This document shows, one piece after another, positions 7,209-15,849 of a DNA stretch of 21,178 bases (position 1 is the stretch's first letter; every line of letters starts with the position of its first letter). The notes under the pieces were generated by a model. It was given only the letters and a program-made list of their open reading frames with translations, was not told where the DNA came from and made no database searches. Source of the stretch: Gammaproteobacteria bacterium (GTDB lineage Bacteria; Pseudomonadota; Gammaproteobacteria; PS1; Pseudothioglobaceae); the NCBI GenBank assembly GCA_029937335.1, contig JAPYQD010000003.1, forward strand, positions 1-21,178, read 5' to 3'. The position numbers were made by a program, and so were the translations under genes.

Positions 7209-8297
7209 ATGGCTGTTATCAGTAAACTCTCTATTAATCACTTTCGTAATTTAGAGTCTCAATACATTACCCCCTCTGAAGAAATTAATTTATTTGTTGC
7301 TAATAACGCCCAAGGGAAAACCAACTTAATAGAGGCTATTTATTATTTGGGCCACAACCGTTCTTTTAAAACAAAAACCATTAAAGAGGTAATCCACTTC
7401 GATCACCAATCATTCCAACTAAACGCTCAAATTGACAACAATCGAATAAAACTTGAAAAAACAAAAAACAAAAACACCATTACTATTAATCAACAACGTA
7501 TTAGTAACACCAGTCAATTAAGTCAAATATTACCCATTCAGATCATCACTCCAGACAAAGGTTTTGTTGTTAACGGTACACCAAAAAATAAACGCTCTTA
7601 TTTAGATTGGGGAGTGTTTCACGTGAAACCAAGCTCTGTTAAGGCTTTTAAAACCTACAATAAAGTCTTAAAAAATATTAACACCCTGTTGGTTAGAAAT
7701 AAAATAGATGAGTTAGATTTTTGGTTTTTAGCATTGGCAGAAGCGGCAGCAAAAATTAACCAAAACCGAATTAAGTATTTACAACAATTAAAGCAAACCG
7801 TATTTTCTGATTCGTTAGAATTACTATCAACTTTGATAAATCCGTTGGATCAGTTTGATTATCAATTTTCTTCTGGCTGGCCAAAAGAAGTTGATGAAAC
7901 CAACCAACAAAGCATTTATAACTACTTAAGCAATAACACCCATCATTTGTTAAAAGTTAAACACCTTAATTACGGATCACACAAAGCCAGTATTCGTTTT
8001 TCATTAAATAACAAAAACGAGTGTTTTTTATCAAGAGGTGAACAGAAAACTCTGTCTATTATTTTTTGGTTAACACAGGTTTTATTGTTGGTTAATTTAA
8101 AGACAAAACCTGTGGTGTTGATTGATGATCTTTCTTCAGAGTTAGACAATAAAAAAATCAATGTTATTTTGCAATATCTTAAAGCGCTAAAAGTACAAAC
8201 ATTTATGACGGATATTGGTCATAATTTGGACGTTATCAAAAGTATTAATCCCCGTATTTTTCAGATTGATAATGGTGTGATTAAAGTCAAAGATTAG
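7209..8297 (+). CDS. recF: DNA replication and repair protein RecF
   Basis: A 362-residue SMC-like ATPase that helps load RecA at single-strand gaps with RecO and RecR. The N-terminal KLSINHFRNLESQYI is typical. The Walker A region reads ANNAQGKT (31-38), with alanine where the first P-loop glycine is normally found; the GKT core is intact. The ABC-type signature LSRGEQK is at 274-280 and Walker B VVLIDD at 302-307, followed by SSELD. Length is normal. It lies 24 nt after dnaN and is probably co-transcribed with it. No clear Shine-Dalgarno sequence precedes the ATG. The family is certain; whether the glycine change matters is unknown. Confidence 0.97.
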   Translation: MAVISKLSINHFRNLESQYITPSEEINLFVANNAQGKTNLIEAIYYLGHNRSFKTKTIKEVIHFDHQSFQLNAQIDNNRIKLEKTKNKNTITINQQRISNTSQLSQILPIQIITPDKGFVVNGTPKNKRSYLDWGVFHVKPSSVKAFKTYNKVLKNINTLLVRNKIDELDFWFLALAEAAAKINQNRIKYLQQLKQTVFSDSLELLSTLINPLDQFDYQFSSGWPKEVDETNQQSIYNYLSNNTHHLLKVKHLNYGSHKASIRFSLNNKNECFLSRGEQKTLSIIFWLTQVLLLVNLKTKPVVLIDDLSSELDNKKINVILQYLKALKVQTFMTDIGHNLDVIKSINPRIFQIDNGVIKVKD

Positions 8298-8408
8298 AGG
8301 GTTTAATAAATCCTAACAATTCTTTTGTATCCCTTTAAAAACAATAGAATCCAAGTGAATTAAAAATTAAAAAAAACACAGATGAAAAGCCGATAATTGT
8401 GAGGGTCG

Positions 8409-8417
8409 TGGTATAAT
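8409..8417 (+). promoter_or_regulatory. Extended -10 promoter for gyrB
   Basis: TGGTATAAT (TGn plus a perfect TATAAT) ends 22 bp before the gyrB ATG in a 142-bp spacer after recF. The predicted leader is about 16 nt and has no Shine-Dalgarno sequence. No good -35 is visible, which an extended -10 may compensate. Confidence 0.6.
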
Positions 8418-8439
8418 AAATTTATTTTTTCAAGCGCCT

Positions 8440-10848
8440 ATGTCTGAAGACCAAACCCAAGAATATCAAGCCTCTAATATTAAAGTTTTAAAAGGCTTAG
8501 ATGCGGTTAGAAAACGCCCTGGAATGTACATTGGTGACACCGATGATGGTACAGGTTTACACCACATGGTATTTGAGGTGGTTGATAACGCAATTGACGA
8601 AGCATTAGCGGGTCATTGTTCTAAAATCAAAATCACTATCCATGAAGATGATTCTATATCGGTTACCGATGATGGTCGAGGCATTCCTGTTGACATTCAC
8701 CCAGAAGAAGGTATTTCTGCTGCTGAAGTGATTATGACCATTCTTCATGCAGGTGGTAAGTTTGATGATAACTCATACAAGGTATCAGGTGGTTTGCATG
8801 GTGTGGGTGTATCTGTGGTAAACGCATTGTCTGAAACCGTACATCTAACGGTATATCGTCATGGTGAAATCCATGAACAAAGTTATAAGATGGGCGTACC
8901 TGTTGAGCCGATGAAGGCAACTGGAAAGACTGATAGAACCGGTACTAAAATCCACTTCAAGCCAAGTGCTGATGTTTTTGCCATTACTGAATTCAAATAC
9001 GACATATTGGCTAATCGTGTACGTGAATTATCCTTTTTAAACTCAGGTGTTCATATTGAGATTGAAGAGTTATCAACACAACGTAAAGATATTTTCAATT
9101 ACGAAGGCGGCATTAAAGCGTTTGTTGAACATTTAAACAAATCTAAAAACCCAATTCATAATGACATTATTTCAATTTCAGCTGAACGTGATGATATTGT
9201 AATTGACGTTGCCTTACAGTGGAGTGACTCCTACCAAGAAAGCATTTATTGTTTCACTAATAATATTCCGCAACGAGATGGCGGCGCACACATGGCGGGT
9301 TTTAGAGGTGCGCTAACTCGAACACTTAATAATTATATTGATAATTCAGGCATGGCTAAAAAAGAGAAGGCCGCCATTACAGGAGAAGACACTCGTGAAG
9401 GATTGACCGCCATTATTTCGGTTAAGGTTCCTGATCCTAAATTCTCATCACAAACTAAAGACAAACTGGTTTCTAGTGAGGTTCGTGCACCAGTAGAATC
9501 TGCACTGAATGAAAAACTCGGTGAGTATTTATTAGAAAATCCAAATGAAGCAAAAATCATTGTTGGTAAGATTTTAGACGCTTCTCGTGCTCGCGATGCG
9601 GCGCGAAAAGCCAGAGAGATGACCCGTCGTAAAGGTGCACTTGATATCGCCGGCCTACCGGGAAAATTGAGCGATTGTCAAACCAAAGACCCGGCTGAAT
9701 CAGAAATCTTCCTAGTGGAGGGTGACTCTGCGGGTGGTTCTGCCAAACAAGGTCGTGATCGACGTACTCAAGCGATTTTGCCGCTTAAAGGTAAAATCTT
9801 GAATGTTGAGAAAGCCAGGTTTGAAAAAATGCTCTCTTCTGTTGAGGTGGGTACTTTGATTACCGCGCTTGGTTGTGGTATTGGCAAAGAAGAGTACGAT
9901 ATCGAAAAACTACGTTATCACAAAATTGTGATCATGACGGATGCTGATGTGGATGGTGCACATATTCGCACCTTGTTACTTACTTTCTTCTATCGTTATT
10001 TGCCAGAATTAATAGAAAATGGTTATTTATATATTGCACAACCACCACTATACAAAATTAAAAAAGGCAAACAAGAACGTTATTTGAAGGACGATCAAGA
10101 ATTAGACGACTACTTAATGCAAGAAGCGGTAAATGATGCACACTTGTATGCAAATGCTTCAGCACCTGCTATTTCGGGTGTGGCTCTAGAAACTGCGGTT
10201 AAAGATTATTATAAAATTAACTCAATCGTTGAGCGTTTATCTAAAAAGTTTAATTTGGCATTGATGCAAGCTGTTGCTAGATCAGCACCACTGATTGACT
10301 TAGAAGACACTAAAAAAACCAAAGCCTGGTGTGCACAAATACAGCAACTTTTAGCACAAGATCTAACACCAGCACAAAAGCACGTCATTATTTTTAATGA
10401 TAAAACCCAACAGATTGAGCACACCCTATCAGTATATGGTGTTGATACCGATACTGATTTTTTAGGCGAAGCTTTTTTTAATTCTGATGATTATAAAACC
10501 ATTAAAAAATTCTCAGAAGCCATTGAGAGCGTCTTTAGTGAAGAGTCTTTTGTTGAGAAAAAAGGCAAAGAAATTAAAGCAAAAAACTTTGCCCAGGTGG
10601 TTAAATTTTTGATGGATGATGCTAAAAAAGGTCAGAGCTTCCAGCGCTATAAAGGCTTAGGTGAGATGAACCCGGAACAACTCTGGGAAACCACCATGGA
10701 TGCAGAAAACCGGATTTTACTTAAAGTAAAGATTGAAGATGCCATTGTTGCAGACGAAGTATTCTCAACTTTAATGGGTGATGAAGTAGAGCCAAGAAGA
10801 AACTTTATTGAAAAAAATGCGCTCTCGGTCGATAACCTAGATTTTTAA
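8440..10848 (+). CDS. gyrB: DNA gyrase subunit B
   Basis: The 802-residue ATPase subunit of gyrase, which introduces negative supercoils together with GyrA (not in the window). The GHKL ATPase domain shows catalytic Glu46 and Asn50 in FEVVDNAIDEAL, Asp77 in VTDDGRGIPV and GGLHGVG (117-123). The TOPRIM domain has EGDSAGGSAKQGRD (427-440) and the metal-binding DADVDGAHIR (501-510). The C-terminal QRYKGLGEMNPEQLWETTMD completes the family pattern. Near-equality with the E. coli length (804), and the long segment between TOPRIM and the C-terminus, show the Gram-negative insertion is present. It has its own likely promoter, and phosphoribulokinase follows only 29 nt downstream. Identification is certain. 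Confidence 0.99.
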   Translation: MSEDQTQEYQASNIKVLKGLDAVRKRPGMYIGDTDDGTGLHHMVFEVVDNAIDEALAGHCSKIKITIHEDDSISVTDDGRGIPVDIHPEEGISAAEVIMTILHAGGKFDDNSYKVSGGLHGVGVSVVNALSETVHLTVYRHGEIHEQSYKMGVPVEPMKATGKTDRTGTKIHFKPSADVFAITEFKYDILANRVRELSFLNSGVHIEIEELSTQRKDIFNYEGGIKAFVEHLNKSKNPIHNDIISISAERDDIVIDVALQWSDSYQESIYCFTNNIPQRDGGAHMAGFRGALTRTLNNYIDNSGMAKKEKAAITGEDTREGLTAIISVKVPDPKFSSQTKDKLVSSEVRAPVESALNEKLGEYLLENPNEAKIIVGKILDASRARDAARKAREMTRRKGALDIAGLPGKLSDCQTKDPAESEIFLVEGDSAGGSAKQGRDRRTQAILPLKGKILNVEKARFEKMLSSVEVGTLITALGCGIGKEEYDIEKLRYHKIVIMTDADVDGAHIRTLLLTFFYRYLPELIENGYLYIAQPPLYKIKKGKQERYLKDDQELDDYLMQEAVNDAHLYANASAPAISGVALETAVKDYYKINSIVERLSKKFNLALMQAVARSAPLIDLEDTKKTKAWCAQIQQLLAQDLTPAQKHVIIFNDKTQQIEHTLSVYGVDTDTDFLGEAFFNSDDYKTIKKFSEAIESVFSEESFVEKKGKEIKAKNFAQVVKFLMDDAKKGQSFQRYKGLGEMNPEQLWETTMDAENRILLKVKIEDAIVADEVFSTLMGDEVEPRRNFIEKNALSVDNLDF

Positions 10849-10877
10849 CCTATTATTATTTAACAAGGAGTTACATT

Positions 10878-11762
10878 ATGTCAACAAAACACCCTGTCGT
10901 TTCAGTTACCGGCTCATCAGGTGCAGGCACAACTTTCGTAAAAAAAGCATTTGAGAAAATTTTCGACCAGAAAAATCTTAACGTTTGTGTTGTAGAGGGC
11001 GATAGCTTTCACAAGTATGAACGTGCCGACATGAAGGTTGAAGTTGAAAAATCCCGCAAAGCGGGTAAAGTGCTAACGCATTTTGCAGAAAACGCCAACC
11101 ATTTTGATAAATTAGAGGCGTTGTTTAAGCAGTATGGTGAAGATGGCACAGGTCAAAAGCGTTATTACATTCACTCGGACGAAGAGGCAGTTGAGCACAA
11201 TGCACGCTTAGGTACTGACCTTAATCCTGGCCAATTCACCCCTTGGGAAGATATTGAGGTTGACACCGATATCATGTTTTATGAAGGGCTTCATGGCGGT
11301 GTAAAAACTGATAACGCTGATGTTGCAGGTCAAGTTGATTTGTTAGTCGGCGTGGTGCCAGCGGTTAATATTGAATGGATTCAAAAAATCCACAGAGACA
11401 CTTCTGAGCGTCCTTATACGCCAGAGCAAGTGACTGAAATTATCTTAGATCGTATGCAAGATTATGTTGAATTTATCACGCCACAATTTGAGAACACACA
11501 CATTAATTTCCATCGTATTCCTTTGGTGGATACTTCTAACCCGTTTAGCGGTCAAGCAGTACCTGCGCCGGAGGATTCTTTAGTGGTTACCAGTGTGCGT
11601 ATTGCTGGCGTTGATCTTCAAGCGGTTGCAGACAAGCTGCCTGCACAAGCAATGGCATTTTTACAAAATGACACTACGTTAGTTTACAAGGGTAGCTTTA
11701 TGGTGGATGTGATGGATATTATGTTGACGCCAATTATTGACGAGTTAATGGTCAATAAGTAA
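10878..11762 (+). CDS. prkB: Phosphoribulokinase, class I (Calvin cycle)
   Basis: A 294-residue kinase that phosphorylates ribulose 5-phosphate to ribulose 1,5-bisphosphate, the Rubisco substrate. The class I bacterial P-loop GSSGAGTT is at residues 12-19, the likely catalytic Asp41 is in VVEGDSFHKYERAD, and FYEGLHGG follows in the middle of the protein. Its length fits the octameric proteobacterial enzyme and not the longer chloroplast type, and the regulatory cysteine pair of the plant enzyme is absent. A strong AAGGAG (10865-10870) precedes the ATG by 7 nt. It lies 29 nt after gyrB, away from any Rubisco or cbbR gene in this window, and is followed by a strong terminator. The symbol prkB (also called cbbP) follows family naming. 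Confidence 0.97.
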   Translation: MSTKHPVVSVTGSSGAGTTFVKKAFEKIFDQKNLNVCVVEGDSFHKYERADMKVEVEKSRKAGKVLTHFAENANHFDKLEALFKQYGEDGTGQKRYYIHSDEEAVEHNARLGTDLNPGQFTPWEDIEVDTDIMFYEGLHGGVKTDNADVAGQVDLLVGVVPAVNIEWIQKIHRDTSERPYTPEQVTEIILDRMQDYVEFITPQFENTHINFHRIPLVDTSNPFSGQAVPAPEDSLVVTSVRIAGVDLQAVADKLPAQAMAFLQNDTTLVYKGSFMVDVMDIMLTPIIDELMVNK

Positions 11763-11777
11763 ATCATATTTTTTAAG

Positions 11778-11824
11778 CCTTGTTAATTTCTGCAAGATTT
11801 TTGCAGGGGTTAACAAGGTTTTTT
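11778..11824 (+). terminator. Intrinsic terminator after phosphoribulokinase, abutting chrA
   Basis: A two-part hairpin is visible: a 9-bp outer stem CCTTGTTAA/TTAACAAGG (11778-11786, 11810-11818) and an inner stem CTGCAA/TTGCAG (11790-11806), followed immediately by six T. The chrA ribosome-binding site starts at 11828, only 3 nt after the T-run, so chrA has no room for a separate promoter after this terminator. Confidence 0.92.
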
Positions 11825-11838
11825 ATTGAGGAAAAACC

Positions 11839-13155
11839 ATGCAAGAACAACCAAAAACACCTAAAGCCCCTAGTTTTTTAGAATTTTTTGTTTACTGGCT
11901 AAAGCTGGGTTTTATTAGTTTTGGTGGTCCTGCTGGGCAAATATCGATGATGCACCAAGAGTTAGTAGAAAAGCGTCGTTGGATTTCTGAGCATCGTTTT
12001 TTGCATGCATTGAATTACACCATGGTGTTGCCAGGCCCTGAAGCACAACAATTAGCGACTTATATTGGTTGGCTAATGTTTGGTGTTAGAGGTGGCATTG
12101 TTGCCGGTGTATTGTTTGTCCTACCTTCTCTGTTTATTTTGAGCGCGTTGACCTGGGTTTACTTAACCTATGGTGATGTGAGTGCGGTATCAGGCATTTT
12201 GTATGGCATCAAACCAGCAGTGACTGCCATTGTTTTGTTTGCCGCTTATCGTATTGGCTCTAAAGCTTTGTCGAATAATATATTGCGGGCAATAGCGGTG
12301 ATGGCATTTATTGCGATTTTTGCACTTAAAATCCCCTTTCCTTATATTGTTTTGAGTGCAGCACTGGTTGGCTTTTTAGGGGCAAAATTTTCACCAGACA
12401 CCTTTAAAATGGGTGCGCATCATGGCGATGGTGAAACGGGTTATGGTCCTGCATTAATTGATGACAACACGCCTGTGCCTGATCACGCTAAATTTAAATG
12501 GTCTCGTCTGATTAGTTTTGCAGTGGTTGGTGTAGGTATTGGCTTAGCGGTAATGAGCTTGCTGAGTGATCCAGTGTTACACGATATGGGCGAGTTTTTT
12601 ACTAAGGCGGCCATGGTCACTTTTGGTGGTGCTTATGCAGTACTGCCTTATATTTATCAAGGTGGTGTTGATCAATATGCCTGGTTAACGAGTACGCAGA
12701 TGATGGATGGTTTGGCGCTGGGTGAAACCACGCCAGGACCGCTAATCATGGTGGTGGCCTTTGTGGGTTTTGTCGGTGCATGGACTAAGGAAATTTTTGG
12801 TCCCGATGCTTTGTTATTAGCCGGTTTTGCCGGTGCGTCAGTTGCCACGTTATTTACTTTCTTGCCGTCATTTTTGTTTATCTTTTTAGGTGGGCCAGGG
12901 GTGGAGGCAACCAGAGGAGACCTTAAGTTTAGCGCACCACTTTCGGCAGTGACTGCTGCGGTGGTGGGTGTGATTATCAATCTAGCGGTATTTTTTGCTC
13001 AAAATGTTTTGTGGCCAAATGGAGCTGATTTAGATTGGGTGGCCACTTTGATTGGTGTTGCAGCTTTCGTTGCTTTGTTTCGATTTAAAATCGGTATTAT
13101 GAGTGTGATTGCTGCTTGCGCAGTTATTGGTTTGACGTTAACCGTATTGGTTTGA
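11839..13155 (+). CDS. chrA: Chromate (CHR) family transporter ChrA
   Basis: A 438-residue inner-membrane protein of the long-chain CHR family, whose studied members export chromate. Two homologous halves are visible. The N-half has LGFISFGGPAGQISMMHQEL and NYTMVLPGPEAQQLATYIGW. The C-half has KAAMVTFGGAYAVLPYIYQG and GLALGETTPGPLIMVVAFVG. The FGGP and FGGA motifs and the paired PGP motifs are hallmarks of the family, and about ten or more hydrophobic segments can be seen. GAGGA (11828-11832) lies 6 nt before ATG. It follows the phosphoribulokinase terminator directly, so expression may depend on read-through. The substrate is not proven; CHR proteins in unpolluted marine bacteria may carry other oxyanions. 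Family confidence is high. Confidence 0.93.
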   Translation: MQEQPKTPKAPSFLEFFVYWLKLGFISFGGPAGQISMMHQELVEKRRWISEHRFLHALNYTMVLPGPEAQQLATYIGWLMFGVRGGIVAGVLFVLPSLFILSALTWVYLTYGDVSAVSGILYGIKPAVTAIVLFAAYRIGSKALSNNILRAIAVMAFIAIFALKIPFPYIVLSAALVGFLGAKFSPDTFKMGAHHGDGETGYGPALIDDNTPVPDHAKFKWSRLISFAVVGVGIGLAVMSLLSDPVLHDMGEFFTKAAMVTFGGAYAVLPYIYQGGVDQYAWLTSTQMMDGLALGETTPGPLIMVVAFVGFVGAWTKEIFGPDALLLAGFAGASVATLFTFLPSFLFIFLGGPGVEATRGDLKFSAPLSAVTAAVVGVIINLAVFFAQNVLWPNGADLDWVATLIGVAAFVALFRFKIGIMSVIAACAVIGLTLTVLV

Positions 13156-13170
13156 ATGAATTAATCGTTG

Positions 13171-13176
13171 TATACT
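13171..13176 (+). promoter_or_regulatory. Candidate -10 box giving a leaderless transcript
   Basis: TATACT (five of six consensus bases) ends 6 nt before the ATG of the GDCCVxC gene, with a weak -35 TTGGTT (13147-13152) at an 18-bp spacing. The expected start of transcription coincides with the ATG. No Shine-Dalgarno sequence is present. Confidence 0.35.
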
Positions 13177-13182
13177 ATTGTT

Positions 13183-13386
13183 ATGAAAGTAACAATACGT
13201 GCAACCATTAGTTGTCCCTATTGCGGACATAAGCACCAAGAGACGATGCCAAGCGATCATTGTTTGTATTTTTATCGTTGCATGGCATGTGACAAAACTT
13301 TAAAACCTAAACCCGGTGATTGTTGTGTTTTTTGCTCATATGCAGACCATCCTTGTCCGCCAAAGCAAATAGAGCGGCCTATTTGA
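13183..13386 (+). CDS. GDCCVxC domain-containing small cysteine-rich protein
   Basis: A 67-residue protein with nine cysteines (11, 14, 27, 33, 36, 47, 48, 51 and 58). It has CPYC near the N-terminus, CMAC in the middle and the hallmark GDCCVFC (46-51), followed by SYADHPCPP. I recognise this as the GDCCVxC family, annotated elsewhere as a (seleno)protein because some homologues carry selenocysteine; here all three motif codons are cysteine (TGT TGT and TGC). The CxxC pairs suggest zinc binding or redox chemistry, but no function is established to my knowledge. The ATG at 13183 is preferred over an in-frame TTG at 13168. It lies 27 nt after chrA, and its 3' end overlaps leuS by 8 nt tail to tail. 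Confidence 0.8.
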   Translation: MKVTIRATISCPYCGHKHQETMPSDHCLYFYRCMACDKTLKPKPGDCCVFCSYADHPCPPKQIERPI

Positions 13387-15838
13387 CGACGATATTGACC
13401 AGTTTGTTTGGCACCACAATTACTTTAACTACCGATTTTCCTTCAGTAAACTTAACAACGTTTTCATCGGTCAACGCCTGAGACTCGACTTGGGCTTTGT
13501 CCATGTCTATACTTAGCATAAGCTTTGCACGCAATTTACCGTTTACCTGGACAATAATTTGCACCTCATCTTGTACTAGTGCTGTTTCATCAACACTTGG
13601 CCAGGTTTCGTTAATAATGGCCGTCTCGTTGCCTAGCGCACGCCATAAGTAATGGCAAATATGCGGTGTGATTGGGCTGAGTGATTTAAGGATTATGTCA
13701 ATAGACTCCTTACGTACAGCCATCGATTGCTCGTCAGTAGCTGTAAATTTAGCTAAGGCATTGCTAAGCTCCATTAGGGCGGCAATTGCCGTGTTAAAGG
13801 AATGCCTGCGTGACATATCGTCTGTGATCTTACTTAAGGTTTGATGGGTTTTTTGGCGTATGTCTTTTTGCGCTTTGTTAAGTGTGTCAATGTTTAAGTT
13901 AGCAATAGCATGCGATTGAGCCTCTGAAATAAAATTTGAGACTAAGCGATATATTTTATTAACAAAGCGATAAGAGCCTTCTAGGCCTGAATCGCTCCAT
14001 TCCAGATCTTGTGTTGGTGGTGCGGCAAACAAAATAAACAGACGAACTGTATCGGCACCATATTTGGCAATCATCTCCTGAGGGTCAACTGTATTACCTT
14101 TTGACTTGCTCATTTTGGCGCCATCTTTAAGCACCATGCCTTGTGTGAGTAAGTTTTTAAAAGGCTCGTTATATTTTATTAAACCTTCATCGCGCAATAG
14201 TTTGTTAAAGAATCGTGCATACAGTAAGTGTAGAATTGCGTGTTCGATACCACCAATATATTGATCAACACCGCCGTTCGCTAGCCAATAATCAGCGCGA
14301 TCATCAAGCATGGCTGTTTCGTTGTCTTTGCTGGCGTAACGGGCAAAGTACCAAGAAGATTCAAAAAAAGTATCAAACGTATCAGTTTCACGTTCAGCCT
14401 TGCCGCCACAGCTTGGGCAGCTAGTTTCGTAAAATTCTGGCATTTTTTTAATGGGTGATCCGCCAGCCTCGTCAAACTCAACATCCTCAGGTAGCTTAAT
14501 AGGTAAGTCAGCTTCTGGTACGGCAACCGAGCCACAGTTTGGACAATTGACAATTGGAATTGGGCAGCCCCAGTAACGTTGACGTGAAACACCCCAGTCA
14601 CGCAAACGGAAGTTAGTCTTTTTCTCGCCCAAGTTATTGTTGGTTAATGTGCCTGCAATCGCTTCAAACGCTTTATTGAAATCCATTCCATCAAACTCAC
14701 CTGAGTTAAACAGAATACCTTTGGTGGTAGTTGCACTTTTATCGACACTCTCTTTTTCATTAATAACCTGTTTGATTTCAATGCCATATTTCTTAGCAAA
14801 ATCGTAGTCACGTTCATCATGTGCAGGCACACTCATGACTGCACCCGTACCATAGCCCATGAGTACAAAGTTGGCGATCCAGATTGGTATGGCTTCGCCG
14901 GTGATTGGGTGGGTGCACTTTAAGCCAGAATCAACACCTTTCTTTTCCATGGTCTCCATGGCGGCCTCTGTGGTTTCCATGGTTTTACATTCTTCAATAA
15001 AGGCCTGCACATTGGTATTATTTTTTCCTGCTTCGAGCGCTAAAGAGTGTTCGGCAGCAACGGCTAAATAAGTAACACCCATGAGTGTGTCTGGGCGTGT
15101 GGTGTAGACTCTGAGTGCGTCATTATCGTCTCGAGTGAAGTCAATTTCCAGGCCAACGGATTTTCCAATCCAGTTTTTTTGCATGGTTTTTACCGCTTCT
15201 GGCCAACCATCAAGCTCATCTAGCGAGCTGAGTAGCTCGTCTGCATAATCCGTAATACGCATAAACCATTGCGATATTTCTTTTTTCTCAATCAGTGCGT
15301 CTGAGCGCCAACCACGCCCGTCAATGACTTGCTCGTTGGCCAATACGGTTTGGTCAACCGGGTCCCAATTAACAATGGCATTTTTCTTATAAACCAAGCC
15401 TTTTTTAAATAATTTAACAAAAAGCCACTGCTCCCAGCGATAGTATTTTGGATGACAGGTGGCAATTTCACGCGACCAATCGTAACCAAAGCCTAACTCA
15501 ATCAACTGGTTTTTCATGTAGTTGATGTTTTCATAGGTCCATTTAGCGGGGGCGACTTTGTTTTTTAAGGCGGCGTTTTCTGCCGGTAGGCCAAACGCAT
15601 CCCAGCCAATCGGTTGCATGACGTTTTTTCCCTGCATTTTTTGATAACGAGAAATAACATCGCCAATACTGTAGTTGCGCACATGGCCCATATGTAGGCG
15701 TCCCGAAGGGTAGGGAAACATCGATAGGCAATAAAATTTTTCTTTGTCATTGTCTTCAACAACTTCAAAAGATTGATTGTCTAGCCAATATTGTTGTGCT
15801 TGCTGCTCAATGGCTTGAGCATTGTATTCTGAATTCAT
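13379..15838 (-). CDS. leuS: Leucyl-tRNA synthetase
   Basis: An 819-residue class I aminoacyl-tRNA synthetase that charges tRNA-Leu. The HIGH-type motif is HMGH (49-52) in PYPSGRLHMGHVRNYSIGDV, and KMSKS is at 575-579. The CP1 editing domain is present, with TTRPDTLMGVTYLAVAAEH and VPAHDERDYDFAKKYG. A zinc-ribbon-like insertion has CPNCGS and CPSCGG. The C-terminal anticodon-binding domain ends in VNGKLRAKL and a short beta-rich tail. The length is a little under E. coli LeuS (860). It starts 11 nt after the dihydroorotate dehydrogenase stop codon, so the two are likely co-transcribed; there is no obvious Shine-Dalgarno sequence. A cognate tRNA-Leu(GAG) gene is also in this window. Identification is certain. 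Confidence 0.99.
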   Translation of the reverse strand: MNSEYNAQAIEQQAQQYWLDNQSFEVVEDNDKEKFYCLSMFPYPSGRLHMGHVRNYSIGDVISRYQKMQGKNVMQPIGWDAFGLPAENAALKNKVAPAKWTYENINYMKNQLIELGFGYDWSREIATCHPKYYRWEQWLFVKLFKKGLVYKKNAIVNWDPVDQTVLANEQVIDGRGWRSDALIEKKEISQWFMRITDYADELLSSLDELDGWPEAVKTMQKNWIGKSVGLEIDFTRDDNDALRVYTTRPDTLMGVTYLAVAAEHSLALEAGKNNTNVQAFIEECKTMETTEAAMETMEKKGVDSGLKCTHPITGEAIPIWIANFVLMGYGTGAVMSVPAHDERDYDFAKKYGIEIKQVINEKESVDKSATTTKGILFNSGEFDGMDFNKAFEAIAGTLTNNNLGEKKTNFRLRDWGVSRQRYWGCPIPIVNCPNCGSVAVPEADLPIKLPEDVEFDEAGGSPIKKMPEFYETSCPSCGGKAERETDTFDTFFESSWYFARYASKDNETAMLDDRADYWLANGGVDQYIGGIEHAILHLLYARFFNKLLRDEGLIKYNEPFKNLLTQGMVLKDGAKMSKSKGNTVDPQEMIAKYGADTVRLFILFAAPPTQDLEWSDSGLEGSYRFVNKIYRLVSNFISEAQSHAIANLNIDTLNKAQKDIRQKTHQTLSKITDDMSRRHSFNTAIAALMELSNALAKFTATDEQSMAVRKESIDIILKSLSPITPHICHYLWRALGNETAIINETWPSVDETALVQDEVQIIVQVNGKLRAKLMLSIDMDKAQVESQALTDENVVKFTEGKSVVKVIVVPNKLVNIVVK

Positions 15839-15849
15839 AAGGGTTTTAT

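Noticed and set aside
12672..12980. Long open frame on the minus strand inside chrA
   Set aside because: It lies wholly within the conserved C-half of ChrA, is low-complexity and proline/lysine-rich, and has no start signals; it is a shadow of the real gene.
13316..13338. Selenocysteine in the GDCCVxC motif
   Set aside because: All motif codons are TGT or TGC; there is no in-frame TGA before the real stop codon.
14945..14985. Repeated CCATGG units inside leuS as a repeat element
   Set aside because: They encode a Met-Glu-Thr-rich stretch in a region that varies among LeuS proteins, and the reading frame is intact.
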